64,000 nucleotides of DNA from an uncultured Flaviramulus sp. (GCA_947501105.1 CANMUP010000001.1:1-64000); one strand, 5' to 3'; positions 43,997-54,454 are shown, counted from the stretch's first letter. Made by a program: numbers and translations. The notes: generated by a model not told the origin, from the letters alone.

Positions 43997-44970
43997 TATA
44001 CGTTTCTATTCATTAAACCAGTTCCAAAGTTTTTTAAAAGCGTTTTTTTATCATCAGAAATATTCAATGATTTTAAAACCATAAATGCCTTATTTGTATA
44101 ATCCTCGATAGCTTTTTTTGTGGCTTCAGCAGAACCAGATATTTTAAAAATATGCTTTACAACTTCAACTTTATTTTCCGTAACGTTTACATTATTACTA
44201 AACAATTGTTGCAACTTTAATTTGTTCTCTTCTTCAGAAAACTCAAGAGCTTTTATATACAAATAGGTTTTTTTGTTTTCAATAATATCACCACCAACTT
44301 GCTTTCCAAAAGTTTCAGGATTACCAAAAGCATCTAAATAATCGTCTTGTAACTGAAAAGCAATTCCTAAATTTTTACCAAACTCATATATATTATTTTG
44401 ATCTTCTTTAGAAGCTCCAGCTACAATAGCACCCATTTTCATTGCTGCACCAACTAAAACGGCAGTTTTGTATTCAATCATTTTTAAATACTCTTGTACA
44501 GTTACATCGTCACTAGTTTCAAAATCTATATCATACTGTTGTCCTTCGCAAACTTCTAAAGCCGTTTTACTAAATAATTTTGCTAAAGCCTGAAATGTAT
44601 TAGCCTCATAATTTTCAAACAATTGATAAGCCATGATTAACATGGCATCACCTGAGAGAATGCCTGTATTTACATCCCATTTCTCATGCACCGTTTTTTG
44701 TCCGCGACGCAATGGTGCATCATCCATAATATCGTCATGCACTAAAGAAAAATTATGAAATACTTCTATACTTAACGCTGCATTTAATGCCTTTTGATAA
44801 TCATTATTAAAAATATCAGCAGTCATTAACGTTAAAACTGGTCGCAACCTTTTTCCTCCCAAATTTAGGATATACTGAATAGGATTATATAATGTTTGAG
44901 GTTCTTTTACAGTTGAATAGTTATTTAAAAACTCAACAAACTCTTCTTGGTATTCTTCTATTGAAAGCAT
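43996..44970 (-). CDS. Polyprenyl (farnesyl/geranylgeranyl) diphosphate synthase
   Basis: About 324 residues from ATG 44970; an in-frame TTG just upstream is not needed. It condenses isopentenyl diphosphate with an allylic primer. GGKRLRP lies near the N-terminus, the first Asp-rich motif is DDIMDD near 79-84 followed by APLRRGQKTVH, and the second Asp-rich motif is QLQDDYLDAFG. Chain length (C15, C20 or longer) cannot be read reliably from the sequence. A perfect -7 box TATTTTTG (plus-strand 44975-44982) ends 5 bases before the ATG, so the mRNA may be leaderless. Confidence 0.92.
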   Translation of the reverse strand: MLSIEEYQEEFVEFLNNYSTVKEPQTLYNPIQYILNLGGKRLRPVLTLMTADIFNNDYQKALNAALSIEVFHNFSLVHDDIMDDAPLRRGQKTVHEKWDVNTGILSGDAMLIMAYQLFENYEANTFQALAKLFSKTALEVCEGQQYDIDFETSDDVTVQEYLKMIEYKTAVLVGAAMKMGAIVAGASKEDQNNIYEFGKNLGIAFQLQDDYLDAFGNPETFGKQVGGDIIENKKTYLYIKALEFSEEENKLKLQQLFSNNVNVTENKVEVVKHIFKISGSAEATKKAIEDYTNKAFMVLKSLNISDDKKTLLKNFGTGLMNRNV

Positions 44971-44974
44971 CAAA

Positions 44975-44982
44975 CAAAAATA
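44975..44982 (-). promoter_or_regulatory. -7 box of the polyprenyl synthase gene
   Basis: Reads TATTTTTG on the minus strand, ending 5 bases before the ATG at 44970. Confidence 0.55.
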
Positions 44983-45045
44983 GAGTAATTCATCATAATT
45001 AAAAACTCCAATGTAAAGGATATGTTAAAAAATTATTAAAACTAT

Positions 45046-45086
45046 GGAAACTTTTTAGGTTTTTAAAGTTTCCTGTTGTAGTTTTG
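45046..45086 (+). promoter_or_regulatory. TetR operator and -7 box of the RND efflux operon
   Basis: Inverted repeat GGAAACTTT (45046-45054) and AAAGTTTCC (45065-45073), spacer 10, perfect arms, covers the expected -33 region. TAGTTTTG at 45079-45086 is the -7 box. This is the natural operator of the TetR protein encoded directly downstream. Confidence 0.75.
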
Positions 45087-45095
45087 TGCTCGATT

Positions 45096-45701
45096 ATGAG
45101 AGATAAAATATTATTAGGCGCAACAGATTTGTTTTTAAACTACGGGTTTAAAAGCGTGACAATGGACGATATTGCTAGCGCTTTGGGTGTTTCAAAAAAA
45201 ACCATTTACCAGCATTTTGATAACAAAACAAAGCTAGTAGAAGCTACTACGCTTAGCTTATTTGAATCTATTTCTTGTGGGATAGATCATATTTGTTCGT
45301 TAGAAAAAAACCCAATTGAAGAAATATATAGTATCAAGCAGTTTGTTATGGAGCATTTAAAAGATGAAAAATCTTCGCCTCAATATCAACTACAAAAATA
45401 TTACCCTAAAATATTTAATACTTTAAAGAGTAAACAGTTTGAAGTTATGCAAACCTGTGTTACCGATAATTTAAATAGAGGCATAGAACAAGGTTTATAT
45501 AGAGATTCAATTAGTGTGGAATTTATTGCAAGAATATATTTTAATTCGATGCTTGCAATAAAAGATAAAGATTTGTTTCCTCTTAAAAAGTTTTCAATGA
45601 ATATGCTAATGAGTAATTATTTAGAATATCACTTACGTGGTATTTGCACCCCAAAAGGACTTGACATATTAAATCAATTTATAACATCAAATCAATCATA
45701 A
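45096..45701 (+). CDS. TetR/AcrR-family repressor of the RND operon
   Basis: 201 residues from ATG 45096. The in-frame TTG 12 bases upstream is part of the -7 box and cannot be the start. The N-terminal TetR helix-turn-helix is typical: MRDKILLGATDLFLNYGFKSVTMDDIASALGVSKKTIYQHF. The ligand-binding half is unlike families I can name. It is first gene of a four-gene unit, 2 bases from the TolC-like gene, so it represses itself together with the pump. Confidence 0.93.
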   Translation: MRDKILLGATDLFLNYGFKSVTMDDIASALGVSKKTIYQHFDNKTKLVEATTLSLFESISCGIDHICSLEKNPIEEIYSIKQFVMEHLKDEKSSPQYQLQKYYPKIFNTLKSKQFEVMQTCVTDNLNRGIEQGLYRDSISVEFIARIYFNSMLAIKDKDLFPLKKFSMNMLMSNYLEYHLRGICTPKGLDILNQFITSNQS

Positions 45702-45703
45702 AA

Positions 45704-47071
45704 ATGAAAAACAAACTAATATTAATTTTTAGTTTACTATGTGCTTTTGCGTCATTTTCGCAAGAGAATACTCAAAGTTTCACATTACAAGAAGCTATAG
45801 ATTATGCTATAGAAAATAACCGAACATCTAAAATAGCAGCACTCGATATTGAAGCAGCAGAAAAACAAAAATGGGAAACCACAACAATTGGGTTACCTCA
45901 AATTAATGCAAGTATAGATTACAATAATTGGTTAAAGCAACAAGTGTCTTTGCTACCAGCTTCCATTTTATCAGATGCTGCTAGAGCCGATTTAGGCCTT
46001 GGAATTAATGATCAATTCCCTGCTACTTTTGGAACTAAGCAAACCATGAATGGCACTGTAACATTAGAGCAACTAATTTTTGATGGTTCTTATCTTGTTG
46101 GATTACAATCAGCAAAAGTGTTTTTAGAAATATCAAAAAACGCCAAAGAAAAAACGAATTTAGAAGTTAGGAAAGCTGTAATTAATGCTTACGGAAATGT
46201 ACTCCTTGCAGAAGAAAGTGTGAAAATTTTAGAAAGAAACATTGAAGTTTTAAAGAAGAACCTTAATGAAACAACTAAAATTTACGAAAACGGATTAGGA
46301 GACGAAGAAAGTGTGGAACAGTTACAAATTACACTCTCTGGAGTTGAAAGTAATTTAAACAATACATCGCGTTTAAAAACTTTGGCTTATCAAATGCTAA
46401 ATATTACGTTAGGTGCCGATTTAAATACTAACATTTTGCTAGCTGACAATTTAGAAAGTTTAACTGCCCAAAACATTGTTTTAAATCTACTTAATTCTGA
46501 AGAAAATGTTGAAAATACTATTGACTACAGGATTTCTCAAAACGATAAAAAGTCAAAAGAACTCCTTTTAAAACTAGAAAAAAGCAAAGCTTTACCAACT
46601 CTAAGAGGTTTTGTAAATGCTGGTTATTCTGGCAATAACAATAATTTCGATTTTTTAAAGAATAATCAAAAATGGTTTGGTTCATCATTGTTAGGTGTAA
46701 GCATGAACATTCCTATTTTTAGTTCTGGTCAAAGAAGTGCGTCTACACAACGTGCTAAAATAAACCTCGAAAAAGCTAAAGAATCTTTAACTGAAACTGA
46801 GCAAAAAATAAAGCTTCAAATGGCATCAGCAAAAAGTGATTATCAATTCGCTATTGAAGATTACGATAACAAAAAGCAAAATTTAAATCTTGCTGAGCGC
46901 ATCGAGAAAAAAAATCAAACAAAATTTTTTGAAGGTATTGCTACTAGTTTTGAGTTAAGACAAGCGCAAACACAATTGTACAGTTCTCAACAAGAATTTT
47001 TACAAGCTATGCTTGATGTAATAAATAAAAAAGCAGAACTAGAAACGGTATTAAACACTATAAACAACTAA
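45704..47071 (+). CDS. TolC-family outer-membrane efflux channel
   Basis: 455 residues. The signal peptide ends near CAFASFSQ. Two OEP repeats of long helices and short barrel segments are present (FTLQEAIDYAIENNRTSKIAALDIEAAEKQKWETT at the start, LRQAQTQLYSSQQEFLQAMLDVINKKAELE at the end). It forms the outer-membrane exit duct of the RND pump encoded next. Nineteen bases from the adaptor gene. Confidence 0.93.
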   Translation: MKNKLILIFSLLCAFASFSQENTQSFTLQEAIDYAIENNRTSKIAALDIEAAEKQKWETTTIGLPQINASIDYNNWLKQQVSLLPASILSDAARADLGLGINDQFPATFGTKQTMNGTVTLEQLIFDGSYLVGLQSAKVFLEISKNAKEKTNLEVRKAVINAYGNVLLAEESVKILERNIEVLKKNLNETTKIYENGLGDEESVEQLQITLSGVESNLNNTSRLKTLAYQMLNITLGADLNTNILLADNLESLTAQNIVLNLLNSEENVENTIDYRISQNDKKSKELLLKLEKSKALPTLRGFVNAGYSGNNNNFDFLKNNQKWFGSSLLGVSMNIPIFSSGQRSASTQRAKINLEKAKESLTETEQKIKLQMASAKSDYQFAIEDYDNKKQNLNLAERIEKKNQTKFFEGIATSFELRQAQTQLYSSQQEFLQAMLDVINKKAELETVLNTINN

Positions 47072-47089
47072 TAAAATATCAATCATAAA

Positions 47090-48259
47090 ATGAAAAAAAT
47101 ATATTCATTATTAATCGTAACAATTATATTGACTTCATGTGGAGGCGATAACAAAAAATCTGTTGAGGATATTATAGCTACTAATAATTTAGAACAAATC
47201 AGAAAAAGAAAAACGCAGTTAGATGGTGAACAACAAGCTATTGCGTCTCAACTTAAACAACTTGAAACAAAGATTAAAGAATTAGACCCTCAAGAAAGAG
47301 TCCCACTAATTACAACTTTTGATGCTAAAGAATCTGTGTTTAATCACTATGTTGAGCTTCAAGGAAATGTAAGTACTAAACAAAATTTGGTGATTTTTCC
47401 TGAGTACTCAGGAATCTTAACTCGCGTTTATGTAAAAGAAGGTCAAAAAGTTTCTAAAGGACAAACTTTGGCTAAAATTGATGATGGTGGTTTAAGTCAA
47501 CAAGTCGCTCAATTGCAAATACAAGCAGATTTAGCAAAAACTACTTTTGAGCGTCAAGAGCGTTTATGGAACCAAAAAATAGGTAGTGAAATTCAATACC
47601 TTCAAGCAAAATCTACTTACGAAGCACAACAAAAAGCGGTTAGTCAGTTACAGCAACAAATTGGTAAAACAATTGTTCGTGCTCCTTTTTCTGGGACTAT
47701 AGATGATGTAATTACAGAACAAGGTAGTGTTGTTGCTCCTGGTCAATCACAATTATTTAGAATTGTAAATCTAAAAGACATGTATATTGAAACTGATGTT
47801 CCAGAACGTTACGTTTCAAATATAACACCAGGAAAAGATGTACAAGTAGAATTTCCAATTCTTGGTAAATCTATGGATGCAAAAATTAGACAAGCTGGAA
47901 ACTTTATTAATCCTGCAAATAGAACTTTTAAGGTTGAAGTTGCTGTTCCAAATAACGACAACACTATAAAACCAAATCTTACAGCTAAGTTAAAAATAAA
48001 CGATTACACTAACGAAAAAGCGATTTTAATTCCTCAAAGTATTATTTCTGAAAATGCAGAAGGTCAACAATATGTATACACTGTAGCAGATAAAACAGGA
48101 AATAAGGCTAAAGCAAAGCGGGTTATTATAACAACAGGTAAAACACAAGGAGATTATATAGAAGTGCTATCTGGCCTAGAAAATGGTAATGAGATTATTG
48201 ATGAAGGTGCCAGAAGTGTTAAAGACGGACAGGATATAAAAATACTTGTAGTTGAATAA
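47090..48259 (+). CDS. RND efflux periplasmic adaptor (MFP), lipoprotein
   Basis: 389 residues, lipobox ILTSC (Cys17). A coiled-coil start (RKRKTQLDGEQQAIASQLKQLETKIKEL) is followed by the split lipoyl domain (VYVKEGQKVSKGQTLAKID ... IVRAPFSGTIDDVITEQGSVV), a beta-barrel domain and the membrane-proximal domain ending in NEIIDEGARSVKDGQDIKIL. It links the inner-membrane pump to the TolC-like channel. Confidence 0.94.
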   Translation: MKKIYSLLIVTIILTSCGGDNKKSVEDIIATNNLEQIRKRKTQLDGEQQAIASQLKQLETKIKELDPQERVPLITTFDAKESVFNHYVELQGNVSTKQNLVIFPEYSGILTRVYVKEGQKVSKGQTLAKIDDGGLSQQVAQLQIQADLAKTTFERQERLWNQKIGSEIQYLQAKSTYEAQQKAVSQLQQQIGKTIVRAPFSGTIDDVITEQGSVVAPGQSQLFRIVNLKDMYIETDVPERYVSNITPGKDVQVEFPILGKSMDAKIRQAGNFINPANRTFKVEVAVPNNDNTIKPNLTAKLKINDYTNEKAILIPQSIISENAEGQQYVYTVADKTGNKAKAKRVIITTGKTQGDYIEVLSGLENGNEIIDEGARSVKDGQDIKILVVE

Positions 48260-48280
48260 TCAAACTAATTCTGAATACTA

Positions 48281-51200
48281 ATGACTAAAGATAAAAAACA
48301 AAAGAAAGTAGATAAAGAATTTGGTTTATCATCATGGGCAATTAATAATAAAACAACTATGTATGTTTTAATTGCCTTAATACTTTTTCTAGGTGCAGGT
48401 GCTTATTTTAGTATGCCTCGAGAAAGTTTCCCGGAAATTAAAGAAACCAAAATTTATATTAGTTCTGTGTACCCTGGTAACACTGCCGAGGATATTGAAA
48501 AACTAATTACTGACCCCATTGAAGACAAGCTAAAAACAGTGAGTAATGTTGTTGAAATCACCTCAACATCTCAAGAAGATTATTCTATTATTATTGTAGA
48601 GTTTGACGAAAATATTTCTGTTGATGCTGCAAAGCAAAAAGTAAAAGACGAGGTAGATACTGAAACTTCTGGCGAAGATTGGCCAACATTTAATGGTGCC
48701 AAAGTTGAGCCTAATATTTTCGATTTAAGCATGTCTGAGGAAATTCCTATCCTCAATATTAATATCTCTGGAGATTATCCTGTGGATAAGTTAAAAGAAT
48801 ATGGAGAATATCTTGAAGATGAAATTGAAAGCCTACAAGAGATTAAGCAAGTTGATATTCGAGGCGCTCAAGAGAAAGAGGTTGAAGTTGCTGTAGATAT
48901 CTATAAAATGATGGCTGCTCAAGTTAGTTTTAATGATATTATTACTGCAATTAGCAATGAAAACATGACGATGTCGGCAGGTAATTTGATTACAAGTGGA
49001 CAACGACGTACTATTAGAATTATTGGTGAAATTGACACCCCTAGCGAACTTGAAAGCTTTGTAGTTAAATCTGAAAATAACAACCCTATATATTTAAAAG
49101 ATATAGCTATAGTTACTTTTAAAGATGAAGACAAAACAACTTATGCGAGAGAGTTTGGAGCTCCTGTAGTAATGCTTGACGTTAAAAAACGTGCTGGAAA
49201 AAATATGGTTGTTGCTGCAGAGCAAATTCAAGTAATTATTGAAGATGCTGTGGCTAATGTATTTCCGCCAGATTTAAAAATTACGGTAGCTAACGATCAA
49301 TCTTCAAAAACTATTGGTCAAGTTGATGATTTAGTTAATAATATCATATTTGGTATTATTCTCGTTGTTACCGTTTTAATGTTCTTCCTAGGGTTTAAAA
49401 ACGCCTTATTTGTTGGATTTGCAATACCCATGTCCATGTTTATGTCTCTCATGATTTTAAACATGTTGGGTTACACTATGAATACTATGATTCTTTTCGG
49501 ACTTATAATGGGTCTAGGAATGTTGGTAGATAATGGTATTGTTGTAGTTGAAAATGTATATAGGTTAATGTCTGAAGGAATGCCACGAATTGAAGCCGCA
49601 AAAAAAGGTATTGGTGAGATTGCATTTCCAATCATTATTTCAACCGCAACCACTGTAGCTGCATTTGTTCCATTAGGATTGTGGCCTGGTGTAATGGGAC
49701 AATTTATGATTTATTTTCCAATAACGTTATCTGTAGTGTTGGGGTCTTCTTTATTTGTTGCCATCTTCTTTAACTCAGTTATGGTATCACAATTTATGAC
49801 TACTGAAGATAAAGACATGCCCCTAAAAAGCATTATTAAAATCTCTGCAATTGTTGGAGGTATTGGCGTCCTTATTATGCTTATTGGTGGTAGTTATAGA
49901 GGTTTAGGAACCTTAATGTTAGTAACAGTTATATTGCTATGGGCATATCGTTTATTCTTAAGAGGTTGGGCGAATGGTTTTCAAAATAATATCTTACCTC
50001 GTTGGGAGCGTTTTTATGAAAAGACACTTCGTGCTGCATTAAGCGGAAGAAAACCCGTTCTTATAACAATTGGAACTGTTATTCTTTTAATCATTGCATT
50101 TATGGGCTTTGGTGCATCTGTGGGTAGCCAACGTACTAAAGTTGAATTTTTCCCAGATAATACACCAAATCAAATTATTGTATATGTAGAATATCCAGAA
50201 GGAACAGACATTAAAAAAACCAATGCTATCACAAAAGATATTGAAGAGCGTGTTTACAAAATTGTAAACGAAGAAGCGTATAAGCATGGTGATTTTAATT
50301 TCTTGACAGAAAGTGCTGTATCACAAGTTGGTGAAGGTGCTGGAAATCCACAAACCGATGGTGGTTCTGCTGCAGAAATGCCGCATCGTGGAAAAATTAC
50401 CGCCACCATGCGCGAATATAAATTTAGAGATGGTGCCGATAGTCAAGAGCTTCTTAAAAAAGTTCAAGAAGATTTAAAAGGTATTTATCCAGGTGTAGCT
50501 ATTTCTGTTGAAAAAGATGCGGTTGGTCCCCCAGTTGGTTATCCAATAAATGTAGAATTAGAAGGAGACAACTATTCTGAATTAATTGCAACAGCTGAAA
50601 AAATGCGCGATTTCATCAACTCTAAAAACATACAAGGTATTGATGAATTGAAAATTGATGTCAATAAATCAAAACCATCAATGCAAGTTGCTGTAGACAG
50701 AAAAAAGGCTGGAGAATTAGGAGTTACTTCTGGTCAAGTAGGTCAACAATTGCGTAATGCTATTTTTGGAGCAAAAGCAGGTATTTATAAAGAAGATGGT
50801 GAAGATTATGATATTTATGTACGCTTCAATGAAGAAAACCGATACAATACTAGTGCTATTTTCAATCAAAAAATAACATTTAGAGATATGGCATCAGGAC
50901 AAATTAAAGAAATCCCTGTTTCTGCTGTAGCTAAACAAAACAATACATCTGGATTTAGTGCTATTAAACATAAAGATGTTAAACGTGTTGTAACACTATA
51001 TTCTGCTCTTGCTCCTGGGTTTACAGATGCAGCGGCTATTGTTTCAAAAATTCAAAATGAAATGCAAAGCTTTGCAGAAAAACCGGCATCAGTTAAAGTT
51101 GATTATACAGGGCAAATTGAAGAACAAAAAAAACAAATGGCATTTTTAATGGGTGCTTTTTTTACAGGGCTAGGTCTAATTTTCTTTATTTTAATATTCC

Positions 51201-51808
51201 AATTTAACTCGGTTTCAAAACCAGGAATTATTATGCTGGCTATTTTCTTAAGTTTAATTGGTGTTTTTGGAGGTATTGTTGCCACAGGTAGTGCTTTTGT
51301 AATTATGATGACCATGATGGGTATTATTTCTCTAGCTGGTATTGTTGTAAATAACGGTGTGGTGCTCTTAGATTATACTCAACTTTTAATTGATAGAAAG
51401 AAAGTAGAACATGATTTGGAAGATGACCAATATTTAGAAACTTCAGATTTATTAGAAGCCATTGTAAAAGGAGGGAAAGCACGTTTACGTCCAGTATTAT
51501 TAACAGCTATTACAACTATTCTAGGGTTGATTCCGTTAGCAACTGGATTAAACATAAACTTCTTTACTTTATTTAGTGAGTTTGATGCCAATATTTACAT
51601 GGGAGGAGATAATGTAATTTTCTGGGGTCCTTTGGCTTGGACAGTAATTTATGGGTTGTTTATTGCTACGTTCTTAACACTAATAGTAGTTCCAATATTA
51701 TTCTATTTAGTGACTAAGTTTAAAATGTGGCTTTATAAAGATAGAGTTGCAAATAAAAAAGAAACTATCCCACAAGAAGTTTTTAATATGAGTAAACGAA
51801 TTGATTAA
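48281..51808 (+). CDS. RND-family efflux permease (AcrB-like)
   Basis: 1175 residues, somewhat longer than AcrB. Twelve membrane helices with two large periplasmic loops. Helix IV has GMLVDNGIVVVENV, where AcrB has an Asp pair, so the second Asp is Asn. Helix X has GIVVNNGVVLLDY in place of the AcrB Lys. This combination is usual in one RND subgroup. An extra hydrophobic stretch at about 515-560 (IIKISAIVGGIGVLIMLIGG ... LMLVTVILLWAYRLFL) accounts for part of the additional length. The substrate is unknown. Confidence 0.94.
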   Translation: MTKDKKQKKVDKEFGLSSWAINNKTTMYVLIALILFLGAGAYFSMPRESFPEIKETKIYISSVYPGNTAEDIEKLITDPIEDKLKTVSNVVEITSTSQEDYSIIIVEFDENISVDAAKQKVKDEVDTETSGEDWPTFNGAKVEPNIFDLSMSEEIPILNINISGDYPVDKLKEYGEYLEDEIESLQEIKQVDIRGAQEKEVEVAVDIYKMMAAQVSFNDIITAISNENMTMSAGNLITSGQRRTIRIIGEIDTPSELESFVVKSENNNPIYLKDIAIVTFKDEDKTTYAREFGAPVVMLDVKKRAGKNMVVAAEQIQVIIEDAVANVFPPDLKITVANDQSSKTIGQVDDLVNNIIFGIILVVTVLMFFLGFKNALFVGFAIPMSMFMSLMILNMLGYTMNTMILFGLIMGLGMLVDNGIVVVENVYRLMSEGMPRIEAAKKGIGEIAFPIIISTATTVAAFVPLGLWPGVMGQFMIYFPITLSVVLGSSLFVAIFFNSVMVSQFMTTEDKDMPLKSIIKISAIVGGIGVLIMLIGGSYRGLGTLMLVTVILLWAYRLFLRGWANGFQNNILPRWERFYEKTLRAALSGRKPVLITIGTVILLIIAFMGFGASVGSQRTKVEFFPDNTPNQIIVYVEYPEGTDIKKTNAITKDIEERVYKIVNEEAYKHGDFNFLTESAVSQVGEGAGNPQTDGGSAAEMPHRGKITATMREYKFRDGADSQELLKKVQEDLKGIYPGVAISVEKDAVGPPVGYPINVELEGDNYSELIATAEKMRDFINSKNIQGIDELKIDVNKSKPSMQVAVDRKKAGELGVTSGQVGQQLRNAIFGAKAGIYKEDGEDYDIYVRFNEENRYNTSAIFNQKITFRDMASGQIKEIPVSAVAKQNNTSGFSAIKHKDVKRVVTLYSALAPGFTDAAAIVSKIQNEMQSFAEKPASVKVDYTGQIEEQKKQMAFLMGAFFTGLGLIFFILIFQFNSVSKPGIIMLAIFLSLIGVFGGIVATGSAFVIMMTMMGIISLAGIVVNNGVVLLDYTQLLIDRKKVEHDLEDDQYLETSDLLEAIVKGGKARLRPVLLTAITTILGLIPLATGLNINFFTLFSEFDANIYMGGDNVIFWGPLAWTVIYGLFIATFLTLIVVPILFYLVTKFKMWLYKDRVANKKETIPQEVFNMSKRID

Positions 51809-51834
51809 TTGATGACTAATTCGATTAATAGCAG

Positions 51835-51870
51835 AACCCCAGACTTTCTTATTTGAAAATCTGGGGTTTC
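51835..51870 (+). terminator. Terminator after the RND operon
   Basis: AACCCCAGA (51835-51843) pairs with TCTGGGGTT (51860-51868), followed by TCTTATTTATTT. It lies between convergent genes. Confidence 0.85.
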
Positions 51871-51874
51871 TTAT

Positions 51875-54454
51875 TTATTTCCACTCAAAATCACCTGTTT
51901 CTACAGACCAATTATTACCAAAAAAACCGGCACACTTAACCGCAGGCATTCCATTTAAAAGCACCTCATCGTTAAAAAGCAAAACATCAGGAAAAGTAGT
52001 TCCGTTTACTAAATAATGGTTCATATATGCTGCTTTCATACCTTTCTCTCCAGTAGCCGTGACAATACCAACACTTGCTTTATTACTATCGTTTCTAGGT
52101 ACAATAAAATACATTCCCCATTGATTTCCTGATAGTAATTTTCCATTAAAATTTACCTGATTATTTTTCACTTGTATTGGACAATCTTTTAAAAGCAAAT
52201 TCCACGCCGCATTATTATCTTTATTTCCATAAACCACAACATTTCTATTTGCATATTCTTTCAAAGAAAAATCGACATCTTTTACAATTTCTATATGCCC
52301 GTTAGCACGATACCAAAATGTTTCAGCATCAAATCTTGCTCGATTATAGTACCATTCATTTTCAGCTTTAGTGCCTTTTGTAGCATAAACAAACACCACA
52401 TTATTATTAAAAGCATCTTTAAAACCTCCATTTCTGTGTGGTCCTTTTTCTTTTAAACTAGGTGATGATACTATTTGCCATTCCTCATTTACTTTCTTTA
52501 AAAACACTTTTTTATCATTTTGAATTTCTAATTGAGTATTGTCAATTTTGATAGATTTTTTTGAATCGTTTAAAGCCGAAAAATCAACCTCAATTAAAGC
52601 TACATTATCTGTTTTTAACTTGTAAGCGTCTTCTTTTGAAAACTTAAAAGAACTTGTGTTAAAAGGAATTTCTTGCTGATGAATTGTTATAAAATGTGAT
52701 GATGAAGAAACACCTGGTGAGCCTGTGAAAAATTCAAGCTTTTTTATATCGTTATCATCTTTAATTGTTCTCTGTCTAAAAAAATCGAAAATAGGATCCC
52801 AATCTACACTATGGTTCCCGTACCAGTGTGTCCCATCTGGATATTCGTAATACGTAAAATCTGAATGAAACTTTCCTAAACGCTCACGCATATCACGAGC
52901 TATACTAGTTGGCACCACATTATCAACTTCGCCATGTAAAACATAAACCCCATGATGCAAATAGTTGCGAATAAGCTCCAAAGTTCTACTTGGGGCCCCA
53001 GCTCTATGTATTATATTTTCTATAGCGGAAGGCACCCGTTTTGTTGTCATTAACTCTAGTATTTTAGGAGTAATTCCAAAACGTTTTAATTGTTCTTCTG
53101 GCATTTTTAGCATTCTATTTATAAAACCGTCTCTGTATAATAACAAATCTGGATAACCTGCACATGGTGCAATAGCCGCAAAATAATCTGGGTAAGTTGC
53201 GCCTAAATACCATGTACCATGACCACCCATGGAATGACCAGTTAAATATATTTTTTTACTATCTGGTTTGTAAATATCTTTAGCATCATCTAAAACTTCT
53301 AAGGCATCTAAACGTCCCCAATCTTCCCAGGCAAAACCAAACGGACGACGATTTGTTGGTGCTATTAAATTTCCCCAATCTTTTTTCTTATAAGCATTAG
53401 CCTGATTTACTGCTTCAACCGAAGCCCCGTGTACAGATAAAAACAATGCGCCTTCGTTTAACGTTTTATTACTAGATGGTGCAACACTATAATATTGAAT
53501 ACTACCATCTATATCACTTTTAAGTGTACGTTTATGATGTTTATGCTTAGATTTTATTTGAATTTGTATTGTATTAGAATCGATTAAGTCTCCTTTTTTA
53601 TTATTCAAAATTAATTGTAAATCGGCATTTCCAAGTTCTGCATTATCTATAACTGAAGCTATTTTAAATGGTACTTTTTGTACACTTAAAGGAGGGATAT
53701 TTGGAATTTCTTGTGTTGCCACTTTTCCATTAATCTCAGATGTAATAACATGATTTTTAATCCAGCTTTCAGAAGCATTTATAACTCGAATGGCTCCTAA
53801 ATAAGCTTTATTTTCTTCAACTAAAATATCTGGCAAAGTTAAATCTCTGGTTGTAAATTGTGTTTTAGCTTGTGGAGCTATTAATCGTGCTCTAATTCTT
53901 GGAAAACGCCCCACTTTTAAAACAAACTTATTCAAGCCTTTTTTTAGTTTTAACGGAATTAAATTCCATCCAAAATCGTAATGATCTCCTTCATGCGGCA
54001 AACCATTAATTAAAACAAGAGAATGACCTGAAGCCTCAAAAAGAACAGTTTGCTCATTGTTAGAATGATAACTTAAATACACATAACTCGATCTTAAATT
54101 TCTATCATTAAAACTATTGGTTGTATCTGTAGTAATAGTTTTCCATTTTAATTCGTTGCCTGAAAAATCAATATCAAACACATCATTTTTTTTAGGTTTA
54201 TAATCTGGTTGCATTAAAAACTTACTAAAAACAGGGTCTTTAGGAAATGATGATGAGTTAAATCTAAAGTTCTGAATTTTTAAGGCCAATCCAGTTTTAA
54301 AAACATGCAATAGCTTTCCTTCTTTAATATCATTAACTTTTTCTTTTCCAAAATACTCAACAATATTACCAGTTCTTTGCTGTGCTTGTAGGGCAGAAAA
54401 AGTAATTAGTAAAAATAATAGGATTCCTTTAATTTTAATTTTGGCTAAATGCAT
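51875..54454 (-). CDS. Large secreted alpha/beta-hydrolase (esterase/peptidase-like)
   Basis: 859 residues with signal peptide (LLFLLITFSALQAQ). The N-terminal half is beta-rich with carbohydrate-binding-like character (VLINGLPHEGDHYDFGWNLIPLKLKKGLNKFVLKVG). The hydrolase core carries the nucleophile elbow GHSMGGHGT, the acid probably in HGEVDNVVPTS, and the histidine in GTHWYGNHS. The arrangement resembles prolyl-oligopeptidase/PHB-depolymerase-type esterases often tied to glycan use. A C-terminal beta domain of about 250 residues follows. The TonB receptor upstream on the same strand is separated by a terminator. Substrate not known. Confidence 0.82.
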   Translation of the reverse strand: MHLAKIKIKGILLFLLITFSALQAQQRTGNIVEYFGKEKVNDIKEGKLLHVFKTGLALKIQNFRFNSSSFPKDPVFSKFLMQPDYKPKKNDVFDIDFSGNELKWKTITTDTTNSFNDRNLRSSYVYLSYHSNNEQTVLFEASGHSLVLINGLPHEGDHYDFGWNLIPLKLKKGLNKFVLKVGRFPRIRARLIAPQAKTQFTTRDLTLPDILVEENKAYLGAIRVINASESWIKNHVITSEINGKVATQEIPNIPPLSVQKVPFKIASVIDNAELGNADLQLILNNKKGDLIDSNTIQIQIKSKHKHHKRTLKSDIDGSIQYYSVAPSSNKTLNEGALFLSVHGASVEAVNQANAYKKKDWGNLIAPTNRRPFGFAWEDWGRLDALEVLDDAKDIYKPDSKKIYLTGHSMGGHGTWYLGATYPDYFAAIAPCAGYPDLLLYRDGFINRMLKMPEEQLKRFGITPKILELMTTKRVPSAIENIIHRAGAPSRTLELIRNYLHHGVYVLHGEVDNVVPTSIARDMRERLGKFHSDFTYYEYPDGTHWYGNHSVDWDPIFDFFRQRTIKDDNDIKKLEFFTGSPGVSSSSHFITIHQQEIPFNTSSFKFSKEDAYKLKTDNVALIEVDFSALNDSKKSIKIDNTQLEIQNDKKVFLKKVNEEWQIVSSPSLKEKGPHRNGGFKDAFNNNVVFVYATKGTKAENEWYYNRARFDAETFWYRANGHIEIVKDVDFSLKEYANRNVVVYGNKDNNAAWNLLLKDCPIQVKNNQVNFNGKLLSGNQWGMYFIVPRNDSNKASVGIVTATGEKGMKAAYMNHYLVNGTTFPDVLLFNDEVLLNGMPAVKCAGFFGNNWSVETGDFEWK

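Noticed and set aside
49480-49570. Asp-to-Asn change in RND helix IV as an unusual loss of proton relay
   Set aside because: The LVDNGIVVVEN form with NN in helix X is a usual variant of one RND subgroup and does not mark a broken pump.
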